DNA from: Lepidostoma basale
Lineage: Eukaryota > Arthropoda > Insecta > Trichoptera > Lepidostomatidae
Direction of reading: 5' to 3'
DNA length: 64,000 nucleotides
Assembly: GCA_022606425.2 (NCBI GenBank)
Contig: JAHDVF020000527.1
Span: 558,001 to 622,000 of the forward strand
Shown here: piece by piece, positions 10,851 through 22,000 of the stretch
Layout: the number at the start of each line of letters is the position of its first letter
Numbering within the stretch: position 1 is the first letter of the stretch
The notes under the pieces: generated by a model
Told to the model about the DNA's origin: nothing
What the model saw: only the letters and a program-made list of their open reading frames with translations
Databases searched by the model: none
Position numbers and translations under genes: made by a program

Positions 10851-11224
10851 CATGGGATGCCAAACAAGCGATTTGGTGCGATAAGTCCACGCTATTTTAT
10901 AAGACTGAAATTTCGATGAAGTCACTTTCTGTTGTGCGTAATGTTGGTAGGTACTAACGAATATTTCAATAAAATATGTTTGTATTTACACAATTCCGTG
11001 ACAAAGTGGAATGAATTTAAATATTTTTGTAACCAGAGGATGGATCATTGTAAACATCGGACAATAACACCAGAGATAACGCATACATTGGAATGCGCAT
11101 GCGTTATTAATTTTATTAGTTAAATAATTAATTTTAACAATACGAAATATGTAGTATATCTGCCATTCAGTAGAAATCATATAATCTATAAACATTGTAT
11201 GAAACACTTAATTTGTGATGAGTC

Positions 11225-11765
11225 ACATTTTAGTCAATGATAAAATACGAATGGTGCACAATGGTGTTCTTGTACCGACCTTTATGTATGTAAGCGAAGC
11301 ATTGAACTGGCAAAAGAACGATGAAAGTAGAATAAATGCAGTAGAAATGAGATCTCGTAGACGAATGTGTGGATACTCTGTGTAGGATAGAGTGTCGAAT
11401 GAAAATATAAGAAGTGAATACGGTGCGAATGATATAGAGTGTCGAATGAAAATGGTGTTATGAACAAAATAATGAAAGGATCATTAAGATGGTTTGGACA
11501 CATGGAAAGAATTGATGAAGAAAGAATTGATGAAGAAAGAATGGTAATAAAATTATATGTTAACGATGTACCGAGGAAAACGAGTAATGAATCAAATATT
11601 GAATGCCAGCCACGTGAGGAGTCGGAAATCGACACGCGTGCGTGACACGATGTATGAATGTTGAGGAAGCGAGAATAATATGTCAGGAAAGAAAAGTGTG
11701 GCAGTCCATTCTTTCTGCCTACCCCTTCGGGGAGACGGCGTGATGGTAGGTTAGTTAGTTATAGT
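11225..11765 (+). mobile_element. LINE A 3' end with (GTTA)n tail
   Basis: Forward copy from GTGCACAATGGTGTTCTTG to GGCGTGATGGTAGGTTAGTTAG. Short duplications are visible (GAATTGATGAAGAAA twice at 11510-11535; the ATAGAGTGTCGAATGAAAAT words at 11388 and 11433). Frameshifted. Confidence 0.7.
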
Positions 11766-11814
11766 GAAACCGGTTGGTAAGTAATACCAAATTAAAACGA
11801 ACAAATTAACCATC

Positions 11815-12050
11815 GCGACCTTCGTGGCTGAATGGTAAGTGCTCTGACTCCCACCTTGAAGGTCCCGGGTTCGATTCCCGACGTCGGCAGTGTTATTGTC
11901 ACTGTCGTTGGTCTGGTGCAGAATTCTCTTGACAATATGGCGATACATTAGCTACCTATTACATGTCACGAGAATCAATATGATTGCTATAACCTTTACA
12001 TCGATTTGGCTCGCGCCGTAATGATGTAAACAGCGATTCAACAAAATAAT
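11815..12050 (+). mobile_element. SINE1 (tRNA-derived), near full length
   Basis: tRNA-like head with A box TGGCTGAATGGTAAG and B box GGGTTCGATTCCC, then the body GGTCTGGTGCAGAATTC, ACATGTCACGAGAATCAATA and the 3' part TTTGGCTCGCGCCGTAATG to CAACAAAATAATAA. Pol III-type SINE moved by a LINE. Not a tRNA gene: the acceptor stem is not closed. Confidence 0.75.
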
Positions 12051-12344
12051 AATAACTTCGTACCATTTCTAAAATACATCAAATAATAAAGCAATGCTAG
12101 ACCTATTTTGAAATTCGTACATCGGTGCTGTAAGGTCAATTTTACCTTTCTCTATACTTCATAGTTATGATTAATGCTTCCTCTAGTGCTGTTCAATATC
12201 TTTGAATCGCACTAAGTAGCTACTTGAGTAATGTAAATATCCGAGTGCACTCGAAGCAAAGGAGGTCTGTTTCCAAATTAAGACGCAATAATCATAATAG
12301 CTGTTTCTGTTTCAATCTGAAGGATTGGTTTGCAGCAAAGTGTA

Positions 12345-12555
12345 TTTAACTAACTAACTAACTAACCATCACACCGTCTCACCGAAGGGGTAGGCAGAAA
12401 GAATGGACTGCCACACTTTTCTTTCCTGACATATTTCTCTCGCTTCCTCAACATTCATATATCCTGTCATGCACGCGCGTCGAGTCCTCACATGGCCGAC
12501 ATTCAATATTTGATTTATTTGATCGTGCCACGTTTTCCTCGGTCTATTTTATTTT
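12345..12555 (-). mobile_element. LINE A 3' end
   Basis: Reverse-strand copy from tail AACTAACTAACTAACC to TCGTGCCACGTTTTCCTCGG, abutting the left end of the piggyBac-like element. Confidence 0.7.
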
Positions 12556-12572
12556 TTTAATTACTATTTTAA

Positions 12573-15043
12573 CCCTTACAACTCTGTGGGCCAGACATTG
12601 TGGCCCACAGAGTTCTAGTTGCCAGCTCTGTGGGCCACACGTAGTGGCCGAGCGCGGGTATAAGTTTACTCGACGATTTCTCTAGTATGCAAATATATTT
12701 TTTTATTTTTTTTTTGCCACAAATACACTTAAATAACATAAGATTCTGGATATACTAACATTTCTTCGTTTAAATTTACCATTAAATGGATATACTCGTT
12801 AAAAAAAGATGCATCATTTTAGCTGATTAAACATTTGTCATACAGTAATGTTTTTTGGGACGGTCTGTCGCTACCCGGCATTTATGAGGGTTTCTGCAAG
12901 GCCACACCCACTTGTTGTGACTATTTTTTATAGTTTTGTGGAATTATTATATTTCTTAATTTTGCGATATTGAAAGTAATAGAAAAAGCAATGTACACAT
13001 TTCTAAATAACTACCTAACCACCATGCAGAACCAAACTAGCTTATTTCTTGTCTTGAATATAATTTCCCAGGCATTTTAACTAAAATGTCATACATTAAT
13101 GTTGTCAATTAAAATTTCTTCGTAGAAGTTCATTGTAAATACGAAAACACAATAATGTGTGATATATAATTTTTCTTATATTGTATATTTAGTTAACATA
13201 AATCCACAGTTCTCAATCCAATATGTTTTACGAAAACGTATTTCAAATAAATACACAATGTGCTGGGTAACCAACATTCTTTATTTAAATTGCCGGAAAG
13301 TTCGATTTTTTCTTGGAATTAATTATCCACCATTTTAGCTGATAGAATAAATATCATATTTTATTATTATTGGCACAGTCAGAATCAACACAATATGCTG
13401 GGTAAACCAACATTCTTTATTTCAATTGCCGGTTAGTTAATTTTTTTATTAATATTATTGGGACAGTTAGTTGTTGTCCTGCACTTGTAACGGTTCTCCG
13501 AGGCTACTTCTACATTTTGCGACTATATATTTTTTCTTTTGATTATCTTACTTAATTTTGCGATATTTCTCTCAGTAGTTGACAATAATAGAAATAGTCA
13601 TTTTCTTATTTATAATTATAGTGAACTAACTGCAATGGAAAACAACGAAAATTTTACTTCAAAGTTCAGTAATAATAACGAATGTGATTTTATCGATAAC
13701 AGAGATGATGAGGACCTTTTTACATTTGATAATGTTAATTGCAATGACAGCGATAAAAGTGATAGTTTTTTTGTGGACATGGACGTCGGTGATAATTCAA
13801 GTGTTACCGATAGTGGAAGTGATATTATACCGACCAAAAAAAGGAGATTTATATATTTTAGCGAAGACAGTGATGATGAAAATATTGAAGAACTGATTCC
13901 GCAACAACCTTCAACATCCATCAATCCTACGTCAGTAGGATTTTCTAATTCAGAAAAAGTTAGCATTTAATGTCTAGTAATACATCAGAAGGACAAATAA
14001 AATGTTCTATTGGAAATAGAACAGTTGGACCGAATACCCCCACAAACTGTTCGGAGCCTATCGATTACTTTACGCTATTTTTTTACAAATATACTCATTA
14101 GTAAAATCGTCGATGAAACAATTAAATTTGCAAATGCCAAAATAAGAAAAAAATAACGCTAGAAAAAGTTCCTCGGTCGTCCTCGGCTTCTTTTCCTACT
14201 CACGCTGCTTGTGTACAACCTTTTAACCATTCTACTCTCATCTATTCGTTCCATATGTCCAAACCATATCAGGGATCCTTTTTTAATTGTATTCATGATG
14301 CAGTCATCTGCCTTACATTTGTTTCCGGTTAGTTAATTTTTTTATTAATATTATGGGGACAGTAAGTTGTTGTCCTACACTTGTGACAAGACTCAATTTT
14401 TTAAATACCGTGTAGAATGTTTGCAAAGCATATTACCTATTTTATGACTTGTGGGCTGTTCTTGCTTTTGTTTCCTGACCGAGGGGACGAATTTGTCAAT
14501 GAACTAACCAATGCAAAACAATAAACGACATGGCTCTAGCCAATTAAATGTTTACAATTCCAGGTAGTCGTTAGTTAGCCGAGACCCTTTAGACGAAGGC
14601 GTTAATTTGTTGCTACACTGTACAAGATAATTAGAAAGCAACTTCTTCAAGAATTTACATCTAAATATTAGTATATATTACCTATATAGTACACAATTAT
14701 TGATATGCAATATAATAAATTATCAAAATAAAATATATTGAAGAGTCACTAATTATTTTCTGTTACTTTACGTGTGATTTAGCAAGCATATTTTGAGAAA
14801 TTTACCAAAAATTTAATGGTCATACTAATTATCGAACAGAGTGTCCCAAAAATAGCAGACCAATTTTATTATTTTTAATTAAAAATATACGTTTTGTTTT
14901 CCATTAAATCGTATACTTAATCCAAGCACGTGGAAGTTTATCACTTGTTTAACCAATTTTAATTTTTTATTTTATAAATACGTAAAAAAAAAAATTCAGA
15001 GTAGCTGGTCAGTCATGAGAAAAAATGGCCAGAGTGCAAAAGG
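12573..15043 (+). mobile_element. piggyBac-like element relic
   Basis: TTAA lies on both sides (12569-12572 and 15044-15047). The left end reads CCCTTACAACTCTGTGGGCC; the right end read inward is CCTTTTGCACTCTGGCC, similar with gaps. TTAA targets and CCC/CCT starts are usual for piggyBac. Subterminal words of GTGGGCCACA type repeat near 12590-12640. Inside are an acidic N-terminal reading frame, internal duplications and a LINE A variant insertion. No catalytic part remains. The right end assignment is the weaker point. Confidence 0.45.
13635..13970 (+). pseudogene. Acidic N-terminal fragment of a probable piggyBac-type transposase
   Basis: Open frame of 111 residues from the ATG at 13635 to a TAA at 13968. 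It starts MENNENF, is rich in Asp, Asn and Ser, has a basic KKRR step, then SEDSDDENIEEL and QQPSTS. This acidic, low-complexity build is common at the start of piggyBac transposases, but no DDD core follows; within 200 bases the sequence turns into repeats. The frame stays open upstream to 13539, but the start at 13635 fits better because the segment before it is hydrophobic and unlike the rest. I infer a truncated transposase from the flanking TTAA ends; a host gene is possible. Confidence 0.4.
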
Positions 15044-15210
15044 TTAAAAAAAAATTATTCGATTTAATTATTTACTTCTTCAGTAAATATTCTATCATAC
15101 ATTGTTTTCCCGCACATTCTTCTTAGTGACCTCATTTCTACGGCATTTATCCTACTTTCAACTTTCTTCTGCCAACTCCAAGCTTCACTTCAAAGAATGG
15201 TAAAGGAAGT
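14155..15210 (-). mobile_element. LINE A variant fragments
   Basis: 14155-14335 and 15070-15210 carry TTCCTCGGTCGTCCTCGGC, TCCATATGTCCAAACCAT and TATCATACATTGTTTTCCCGC, reverse-strand words of the divergent LINE A subfamily. The first piece is inside the piggyBac-like relic. 14335-15043 is otherwise unrecognised AT-rich sequence. Confidence 0.45.
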
Positions 15211-15689
15211 AAGTATATATTAACAACCCTGAAGATGGAGGCTGCAACGATCTCCGAAAGGTCGGCCGAGAAAGAGAAGTTACACGGATCTACCCAAAAT
15301 CCCAAAAAAAAAAAAAAATTTACCAACCGTGAAAATCTACGCAATAATTTACATGTTTGGACGAATCGAAAAATTTAATCTAATTCGTATCGGAATAATC
15401 CACGAGCGTGAAGGTGAGGATGAATGACAGCGGATGGAAAAATTTGTCACAGTAGGAAGGCTAACAGTGATATGGGATCTATCCACATCGTGTCAAACAA
15501 AAAACATGATTATCTGATTAGACAAACTGGCATTATAATGCATTACGTATTGTCATCAAATAATTTGAATAAACATATGAAACATGAAATAAAACATGTA
15601 TTTTAACAACGGTTTATAATAATAAAAATATATTGCGAGGATTATATTGTCCCTACTTGATTATATTGAGACCTAAACCTCCGAAAACA

Positions 15690-16130
15690 ATTTATAAAAA
15701 CATTGGTGTGGAGTGTTTTAATGTACGGCTGCGAGACTGAGTGCCTGGGCGAAAGAGAACGCAAAAGGCTGGAGGCATTTGAGATGTGGACCTACCGACG
15801 AATTGCTCATGTTTCATGGCGGGACCACGTTACAAGTGAGGAGGTTCTCAGCAGAGTTGAAGAGAATAGGCACATGTGGAACACCATAGCGGAGAGGTGC
15901 GCGAGATGGATTGTTCATGTGTTACGACACGAACGTTTCCTGCATGATGTATTGGAGGGAATGGTCGAGGGATCGATTGGTAGAGGACGACCTCGCCAGG
16001 AGTACCTAGACCAGATTTGCCGAGATATGGACTGCACCTCTTATGCGGAGTTGAAGAGAGTTGTCGAAGACCGAGCGGAGTGGAAGAGGAGATGCGTCGC
16101 CTTGCTCCAGACCAATCATTAGATTGAGAC
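15690..16130 (+). mobile_element. LINE C reverse-transcriptase C-terminal fragment
   Basis: Open from 15703 to 16122 (139 residues): SVLMYGCETE, RLEAFEMWTYRRI, GRGRPRQEYLDQICRD. This is the region after the reverse-transcriptase core in RTE/Jockey-like LINEs. It is one of the longest intact LINE frames here, but upstream polymerase sequence is absent, so the copy is 5'-truncated. Confidence 0.7.
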
Positions 16131-16289
16131 CGGAGAAGAAGAATCGTAGATTAATTGTTCCCTATTTTTTTAATTACGAGTAGGTACATAGTGTTAAAAG
16201 TGCGTTATGCTATCTTTTACGAGAGCATTGAGAACTGTGTATCATAGATACACGATGAAAAACTAGCAACTAGTAAATGTATCTTCTTC

Positions 16290-16780
16290 TTTCGGTGCCG
16301 TGTCAGGTCCTCCCAACGTTGGCGATCACTACAGCAAGGGCTTCTCTGTCCTGCGCCACTTGGAACAGGATCTGAATTATTGTCATTCCTGTCCATTATT
16401 TTATGTTCCGCAGCCAGGAAAACTGCCTTCTACCAACTCCCCGACGTCCCTCTACTATACCCATTAATAACAGTCGAAGGAGGTGGTATTTTTCTCCCCT
16501 TTGCACATGACCCAAATATGAGACGTTTCTAACTTTCACACTCGACAACAGCTCTCTATTGGCTCTGGCTCTCTGTAGTACTTCTGCTTTACTGACCCTA
16601 TGGGTCAACGGTATACGGAGCATTTTGCGGTATATCCATATCTCAAACGCCTCCATCCGGTTAATTACATTCACTTTCAGAGTCCAGGTTTCGCAGCCAT
16701 ATAGTAGAACGTACCATATATAACATTTAATCATTCTTTGTCGGAGTTTCAGGTTAAGATTATCGTTGCAAAAAAAGGTT
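16290..16780 (-). mobile_element. LINE C fragment, reverse strand
   Basis: Reverse frame 16396-16734 reads VLLYGCETWTLK, RMEAFEIWIYRKMLRI and YLGHVQRGEKYHLLRLL. The right edge TTGGCGATCACTACAGCAAG (near 16320) is the shared 3' region also seen at 23440-23670. Confidence 0.65.
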
Positions 16781-16876
16781 CTCGTTTTATTAAATGCAGC
16801 TCGTGCAACTTCAATTCTTTAATTTATTTCAATGTCCGGGTCAAGCGCTTTAGTGATAATGCTGGATGTATCTACA

Positions 16877-17280
16877 ATGAGACATCTCATAACCCATTTC
16901 TTTAGATTAATCAGATGATATTTCGAGAACTCGGCCGTGTTGGAGAAAATTTGTATTTTTGTTCCTGATAGATGTCTCCGATAGCGACCGCAAAGATTGT
17001 TTTACCCACCGTCCGCCAGAATCAACCTCCCTTTGGTGACACCGATGGAAAGAGCAACCAGTCTGCTGAATACGATCTCCTCGGAGATTCACGTGTTGCA
17101 TATTAGTGAAAGTACGTTCAAAAGACAAATACTCTTGAATATTGTCTTCCTAAAGTCGAAATATATCTCATGCCTTGTGGTATTATATTTACAATATACT
17201 ACATTTTACCTGTTCTCAATAGATGCCTTAAACTATAATTTTGTTTGTAATATCTTTTGAGAAAATAAACTGATTCGATT
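16877..17280 (+). mobile_element. Retroposon family H, copy
   Basis: Parallel to 130-603: ACATCTCATAACCCATTTC, AACTCGGCCGTG, GATCTCCTCGGAG, ending AACTGATTCGATTTGG. It shows the site before the TTAGG run arrived (AGTGAAAGTACGTTC at about 17104). Followed to 17345 by a scrap of repeat N (CAGTTGGGAGGTATTAAAAC). Confidence 0.6.
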
Positions 17281-17345
17281 TGGTGTCTCCCTGGAACGGG
17301 TTACCACAGTTGGGAGGTATTAAAACCATGTACTTGATAAATGAA

Positions 17346-18395
17346 CAATAAATCAATTCGAAACATCTGTTATTACTAATTTTCTCTTTTAGGTGAAAAC
17401 GGAGATAGTACTATAAACTATTGCTATAAAGGTTAACAAATAAACATTACAGGTATAAGAATAAATTGAATGTATCCATCATTTAGTGCGCACACTCCAG
17501 AAATCAGGTGAGATGGGTTGAGAAAAAAACAATAGAGTAAAAAATACGCTAACCACAACCTTAAAAAAAATCTACTCCCAAGCTTCGAGAAATCGCCTCC
17601 AGGTGGTGTATGATTTAGAAAGTTGGGGAAAACTGGTCGGAAGTGACAGCTAGCTGTCAAAAAATACGCGATCGCTGAGGAACGCGCTACAAAGGGTTTC
17701 ATTTTTTGACAAAATACACGATACACTTAAGCAAATATGTAAATTCAATATTTGTATAGATAAGAAATGTTCACATTACTGAGAAATGAATTAATACTAG
17801 CTTTAGTAGCTTTCTTATCGTATTTTATGATCAACCGTAAAGGTATTTTAAAATGCACATTTTGAAACGAAACGATTTTTAATAATCGAAATCGTATTAT
17901 TACACTTAAACGTTTCTATAGATGAACTTGAATAAAAGATTAATGATATCTTGAATTGGGTTATGGGAATTTTTCACACGTTGATTAATGTTTTGAATGG
18001 GAAAAATATGCAGCTGGAGGTGATGTGTGACATGAATAATAAAAGTAAAAAATATATATAATTTATTCAAAATATACCCATACTTGAGTGGATATTCACG
18101 AAAACTTCAATTGTTTGCGAGTGTGAGGTTAAATGTATTAAACATAAGCAGGAGCCAATGTTACTTTAGAAATTGATAGATTTTTTATTGATAAGAAACG
18201 ATAAGATTGTCAGGTAAACGAATAATATAGAATGAGCGAATTTATTGCTAAAATCTTTATTTTGAAGGTTGATAATGTTTTAGTAAGTAAGTGTGGAAAA
18301 GCAGAGGTGAAATAACCACTAAGAAGGGCTCATTCCGCAGAAACATGAATAATAACAAGTGTCTGGGACAATTCAATTGATGATGATACACCCAC
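17346..18395. other. Probable first intron of the ANKS1 gene, left part
   Basis: AT-rich, with no repeat family from this window. A reverse frame at 17433-17726 is open for 97 codons but has no recognisable domain and I do not call it. No second ankyrin exon seen here or further left. Confidence 0.4.
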
Positions 18396-18499
18396 CTGGC
18401 GAGGGGACCACTCCTTTTGGCTCTTTGATTCAGTATTTTCTCTACAACGGCCACATTCCCATTTCGGGCCGCCTCCAATAATTCCTGGTCTTTCCCCAT
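18396..18499 (-). CDS. ANKS1: First coding exon of an ANKS1-type ankyrin/SAM/PTB scaffold protein (partial gene)
   Basis: The exon starts at the ATG at 18497-18499 and ends at a GTGGGT donor (18390-18395), leaving a phase-2 end. It encodes MGKDQELLEAARNGN, then VAVVEKILNQRAK and a short SGPLA step: 34 codons plus two bases. The start MGK-QELLEAAR with VEK-L is the N-terminus of the ANKS1A/ANKS1B family (Drosophila Anks), cytoplasmic adaptors with ankyrin repeats, SAM domains and a PTB domain that act near receptor tyrosine kinases and in trafficking. Only the first ankyrin helix is in this exon, which fits the family's exon break. The remaining exons should lie to the left, but none is found down to position 1, implying a first intron over 18 kb or an assembly break. 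It faces away from the TM7SF3 gene. A longer frame upstream of this ATG exists but is not conserved-looking. Confidence 0.75.
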
Positions 18500-19030
18500 G
18501 GCCCATTTGCACTTAGCACTACACAAATATCACAATATCCATCATGACTTTACTATCCCTTTACACTACCGTGCCATCGATCGACAGCGCCATGTTTAGA
18601 TTGTCATGCGCTCTGGCGGCGAGCGGTGAACTAACAATTCAATACATTTCATTGGCGTGAACATAGCAGCTGATTGCGTAGTATTTTCCGATCCGATTGT
18701 GACAGCGAGCGACAGTCAAAAATATAAGTTTTTATGGTTAGAATTCGATTTGAAATTTGAATTTTATACTTTTATAGTATTGAGGCGCTTACGTGTTTAA
18801 TTTTTTGTACTTTTGCCTACACTTAAATGTTTATTCGATATTCCACAAACTTTTTATTTGATCAACATGTCAAATAGTTATTTGAATCCTTATCGCATTA
18901 TTTACATCGAGCAGTGTATATTGATATTGTTGTCAACTACGCTTGTTAGAGATTATTCTGAATGTTCTAGGGGATTTTCGCTATGTTTTTAGGTTATTTT
19001 CCTTGTCTTTGGTAACTAAATCGTCGGAAA
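18500..19030. promoter_or_regulatory. Probable shared promoter of ANKS1 (minus) and TM7SF3 (plus)
   Basis: Only 531 bases separate the two start codons, which point in opposite directions. The left half is richer in GC than its surroundings (GCGCTCTGGCGGCGAGCGG near 18610) and has no repeat from the families here. No clear TATA box is placed. Both 5' untranslated regions must lie in this piece or in unseen upstream exons. Confidence 0.5.
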
Positions 19031-19097
19031 ATGTTGTTCATGTTGTGTTTTGTGAAGCTATTAATATTGAGTGTTTTTGGCAGAGCATATTCAAGAG
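19031..19097 (+). CDS. TM7SF3: TM7SF3 exon 1: signal peptide
   Basis: Encodes residues 1-22, MLFMLCFVKLLILSVFGRAY then SR, a typical secretory signal. Donor GTAAGT at 19098, phase 1. The ATG at 19031 is the first in the frame that gives the signal; a second ATG three codons on would also work. Confidence 0.85.
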
Positions 19098-22000
19098 GTA
19101 AGTAGAAATATTTTCTTAAATATATATTTGGAACGAATTATTATGCATAGTTATTTTGACTTTGGATAGCCTCACTTTAAAAAAATTATTGTGCAATCTT
19201 GAATAACTCTAAAATATGAAATGTTAATTGCTAGCTTTTGTAAAAAAAAAACTTTATTAGTTTCATAATATGTGTCAACACATCGATTTGTAATTAGTAA
19301 TATATATTTTTTCAGATGTAATTGTAAATCTTTCTGGTATGATACCATCTCGGACGAATTCTGAAGTTTACTCGTCAATGGCTGAGCTCGCCAGCCAATC
19401 ATCTCTGAGTTTAATTATCAACGGAACTCCTTTACCAGTTAAATTTTTAGTAGTGCAAGCACACTCATATCAGCAGACTATAACTGTCTCGTACTCGCCC
19501 AACCTAACCTTAAGTAACCACGTAAATGGAACCAACGTTGGGCTGTTTTATGATGAATTTATGATTAAAATATTCCACATCTTCAATTTTCACTCGGATA
19601 CTTCGGTCCTACTGTATATATCAATCCATGCATACTATGAAAAAGGTATATATTTTATTTCAATACATTCTTATTTTATTTATCAAATCAAATCAAATCA
19701 GTTTATTAACTCAAAAGACATTACAAACAGGAAAATGTTTAAGGCGTTTATTGAGTACAGGTAAAATATTATAAAAATACAACATAGTACCAGGAACGCA
19801 TTAGAGATGGTTTGACATTAGGAAGACAAGATACTTTCTAAAGTCAAGAGTATTTGTCTCCTGAACGTACCTTCACTAATTTGAAAGACGTCGATATCCG
19901 AGGAGACCGCTTTCAGCAGACTAATTGCTCTTCCCACTTGTGTCACCAGAGGCAGATTGGTTCTGGTGGCCGGTAGGTATAACAATCTGTGCTGTCACTG
20001 TCTAAAACTTTGTCTATAAACTTACCTTTAATAAAATGTTGAGGGAGTTTGTAATCACATAATGATGACTTATGAAACCAAAACATGATACTTGTATTTA
20101 TGTTCCCAGGCACCATAACCCCCTATAGTGCACCTGACTAAATTTGCAGTCCAAAAAATTGCTTTTCAACTGCAGCAGACTACATTTGCATCTCGTATTT
20201 GAATATATCTTATAAACATTTTTGCTTTAGTTCCTTGCTACCAAACTGTGTGTAATATTATGATGAATTGGAACTATCTGTCTGGGCTGTAAAAGTAGCC
20301 AACCGCAATCTGAGACAATTTTATTTTTGTACAACAAATCATTTGAAGCCTATTACTGTATAATATATGTTTTTAGCTATTATATTGATTCTCGTGACAT
20401 TTTGACACAGGTAGCTAATCTATTGCCATTTTATTCTCACGTGAATTCTTCATCAGACCAAAGACAGTGTGAGAATCACACTGCCATCGCTGGGAATCGA
20501 ACCCAGGACCTTTAATGTGGCAGTCATAGCTCTTGCTGCTCTGTTAATGAAGCCAGGCACATATAGGGGGTTAATCAGAATTAAAACATTCTATCTCTTA
20601 TAAAATTGAACAAAATTGAAATTATTATAGGTATTGTACATTAAATCTTTCTGTGATATTTATGTTTTCAAGCCCCTATACCCGGAGGTTGCAATATGGA
20701 AGCTAATGTTTTGAATGCGCCATACTTGACCGTGAAGGAAGATTTCAATACTATCAATGTAGAAGCTGCAGCAGGACGAGTCTCCACAAACAACCTTTGC
20801 GATGCCGAGTCCCAGTTAATCACGCACACCTTTTACCAACTCTACATGCCCGAGGGCGATACTTCTAACGATACATACTTTGATATGTTGAAAAACATGA
20901 TCACGGTTGAGAGCATACTGAAAAATGGACATGAGGTAGCCATTTGTTATTGTAATTTCTTGGTACAAGTTCATTATAATGTCATCCACTGCTGAACGTT
21001 GGCCTCTCCCAAAGTACCACACTCCCCCCTATCCATCGTCACTCTCATTCATCCATGTCCAGCAATAATTATAACATCGTCGGTTCAGTGGGCAGGGGGT
21101 AGTCCAACAGGGGGAAGATTCACTTCAGAACTTATTTCCCCATCGGCCTCCGACAAATATGGCCAGCCCACCGTCACTTCAGCCCGCCTATCCCCTGAGC
21201 CACCTCAGTTACCTTGGTTTGTTGTCGAATAAATTCGTTTTGAATTCTGTCCCTCATAGTTATTCCAAGCATGGCCCTTTCCTTGGCGCGCTGGACGACC
21301 TGAAACATGCACACCAGACCCTTTGTCAGCATCTATGTCTCGGCTCTGTATATCGTAGCTGGCAAGATACACTTTTATTAAAAAGTTATAATGTTTTTAG
21401 GCACAAAAACCCTTTACTATCTCCCACATGAAGAGAATGTTCAGTGCATATCATGGCATCGGATCGGTTTATGCAGTTATAGCCTCTAAAGATGGTTACA
21501 GTTCAGCCTATGTTCCTAACCACTCTTATGCTTCTGCTGTCTACAATGGTAGCTGTGAGTAAAATCTTTCCATAATTCAGAAACTGAATCTTTGGAAATA
21601 TAAAATAAATGTAAATAAAATTGTATTTTTTACAGTTCCTCTCTACATGAAGATACTATTTCCGTTTATATCACTGCTGGGATTAATCTTGTCATTCTGT
21701 GGGCATTTCTACAATGCGCATGTGTTAGTTTTTGGCTTTACATCTTGCTCAGTTCTCACACTTATTTTGACTGCCAATTTTGTGATTCAAGGTAAAACAA
21801 TATTTATGTACTTTCATATAAAGCACTTCATTTGGAGTGTGAAATTTTCAGAAGTAAATGACACTTATTTATTTTATTTAAACACCAAAAACGAATAAAA
21901 TGATGTGAAATAAAAATATCGTAAGCGTTTTGTTTATAACGGATAATACCGAATTTTTTCTTCTGAGAAGCATGTTTATGCTTACGTAAATATAGGGAGA

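Noticed and set aside
11815..11890. tRNA gene
   Set aside because: A and B boxes are present but the acceptor stem does not close and the same head recurs before a common SINE body; it is SINE1.
17433..17726. 97-codon minus-strand gene
   Set aside because: No domain, no splice context and low-complexity hydrophobic content.
19561..19764. Reading TM7SF3 exon 2 past 19645
   Set aside because: The next exon joins at the GTATAT donor to restore the APIPGGCN family motif; the extension runs into retroposon H.
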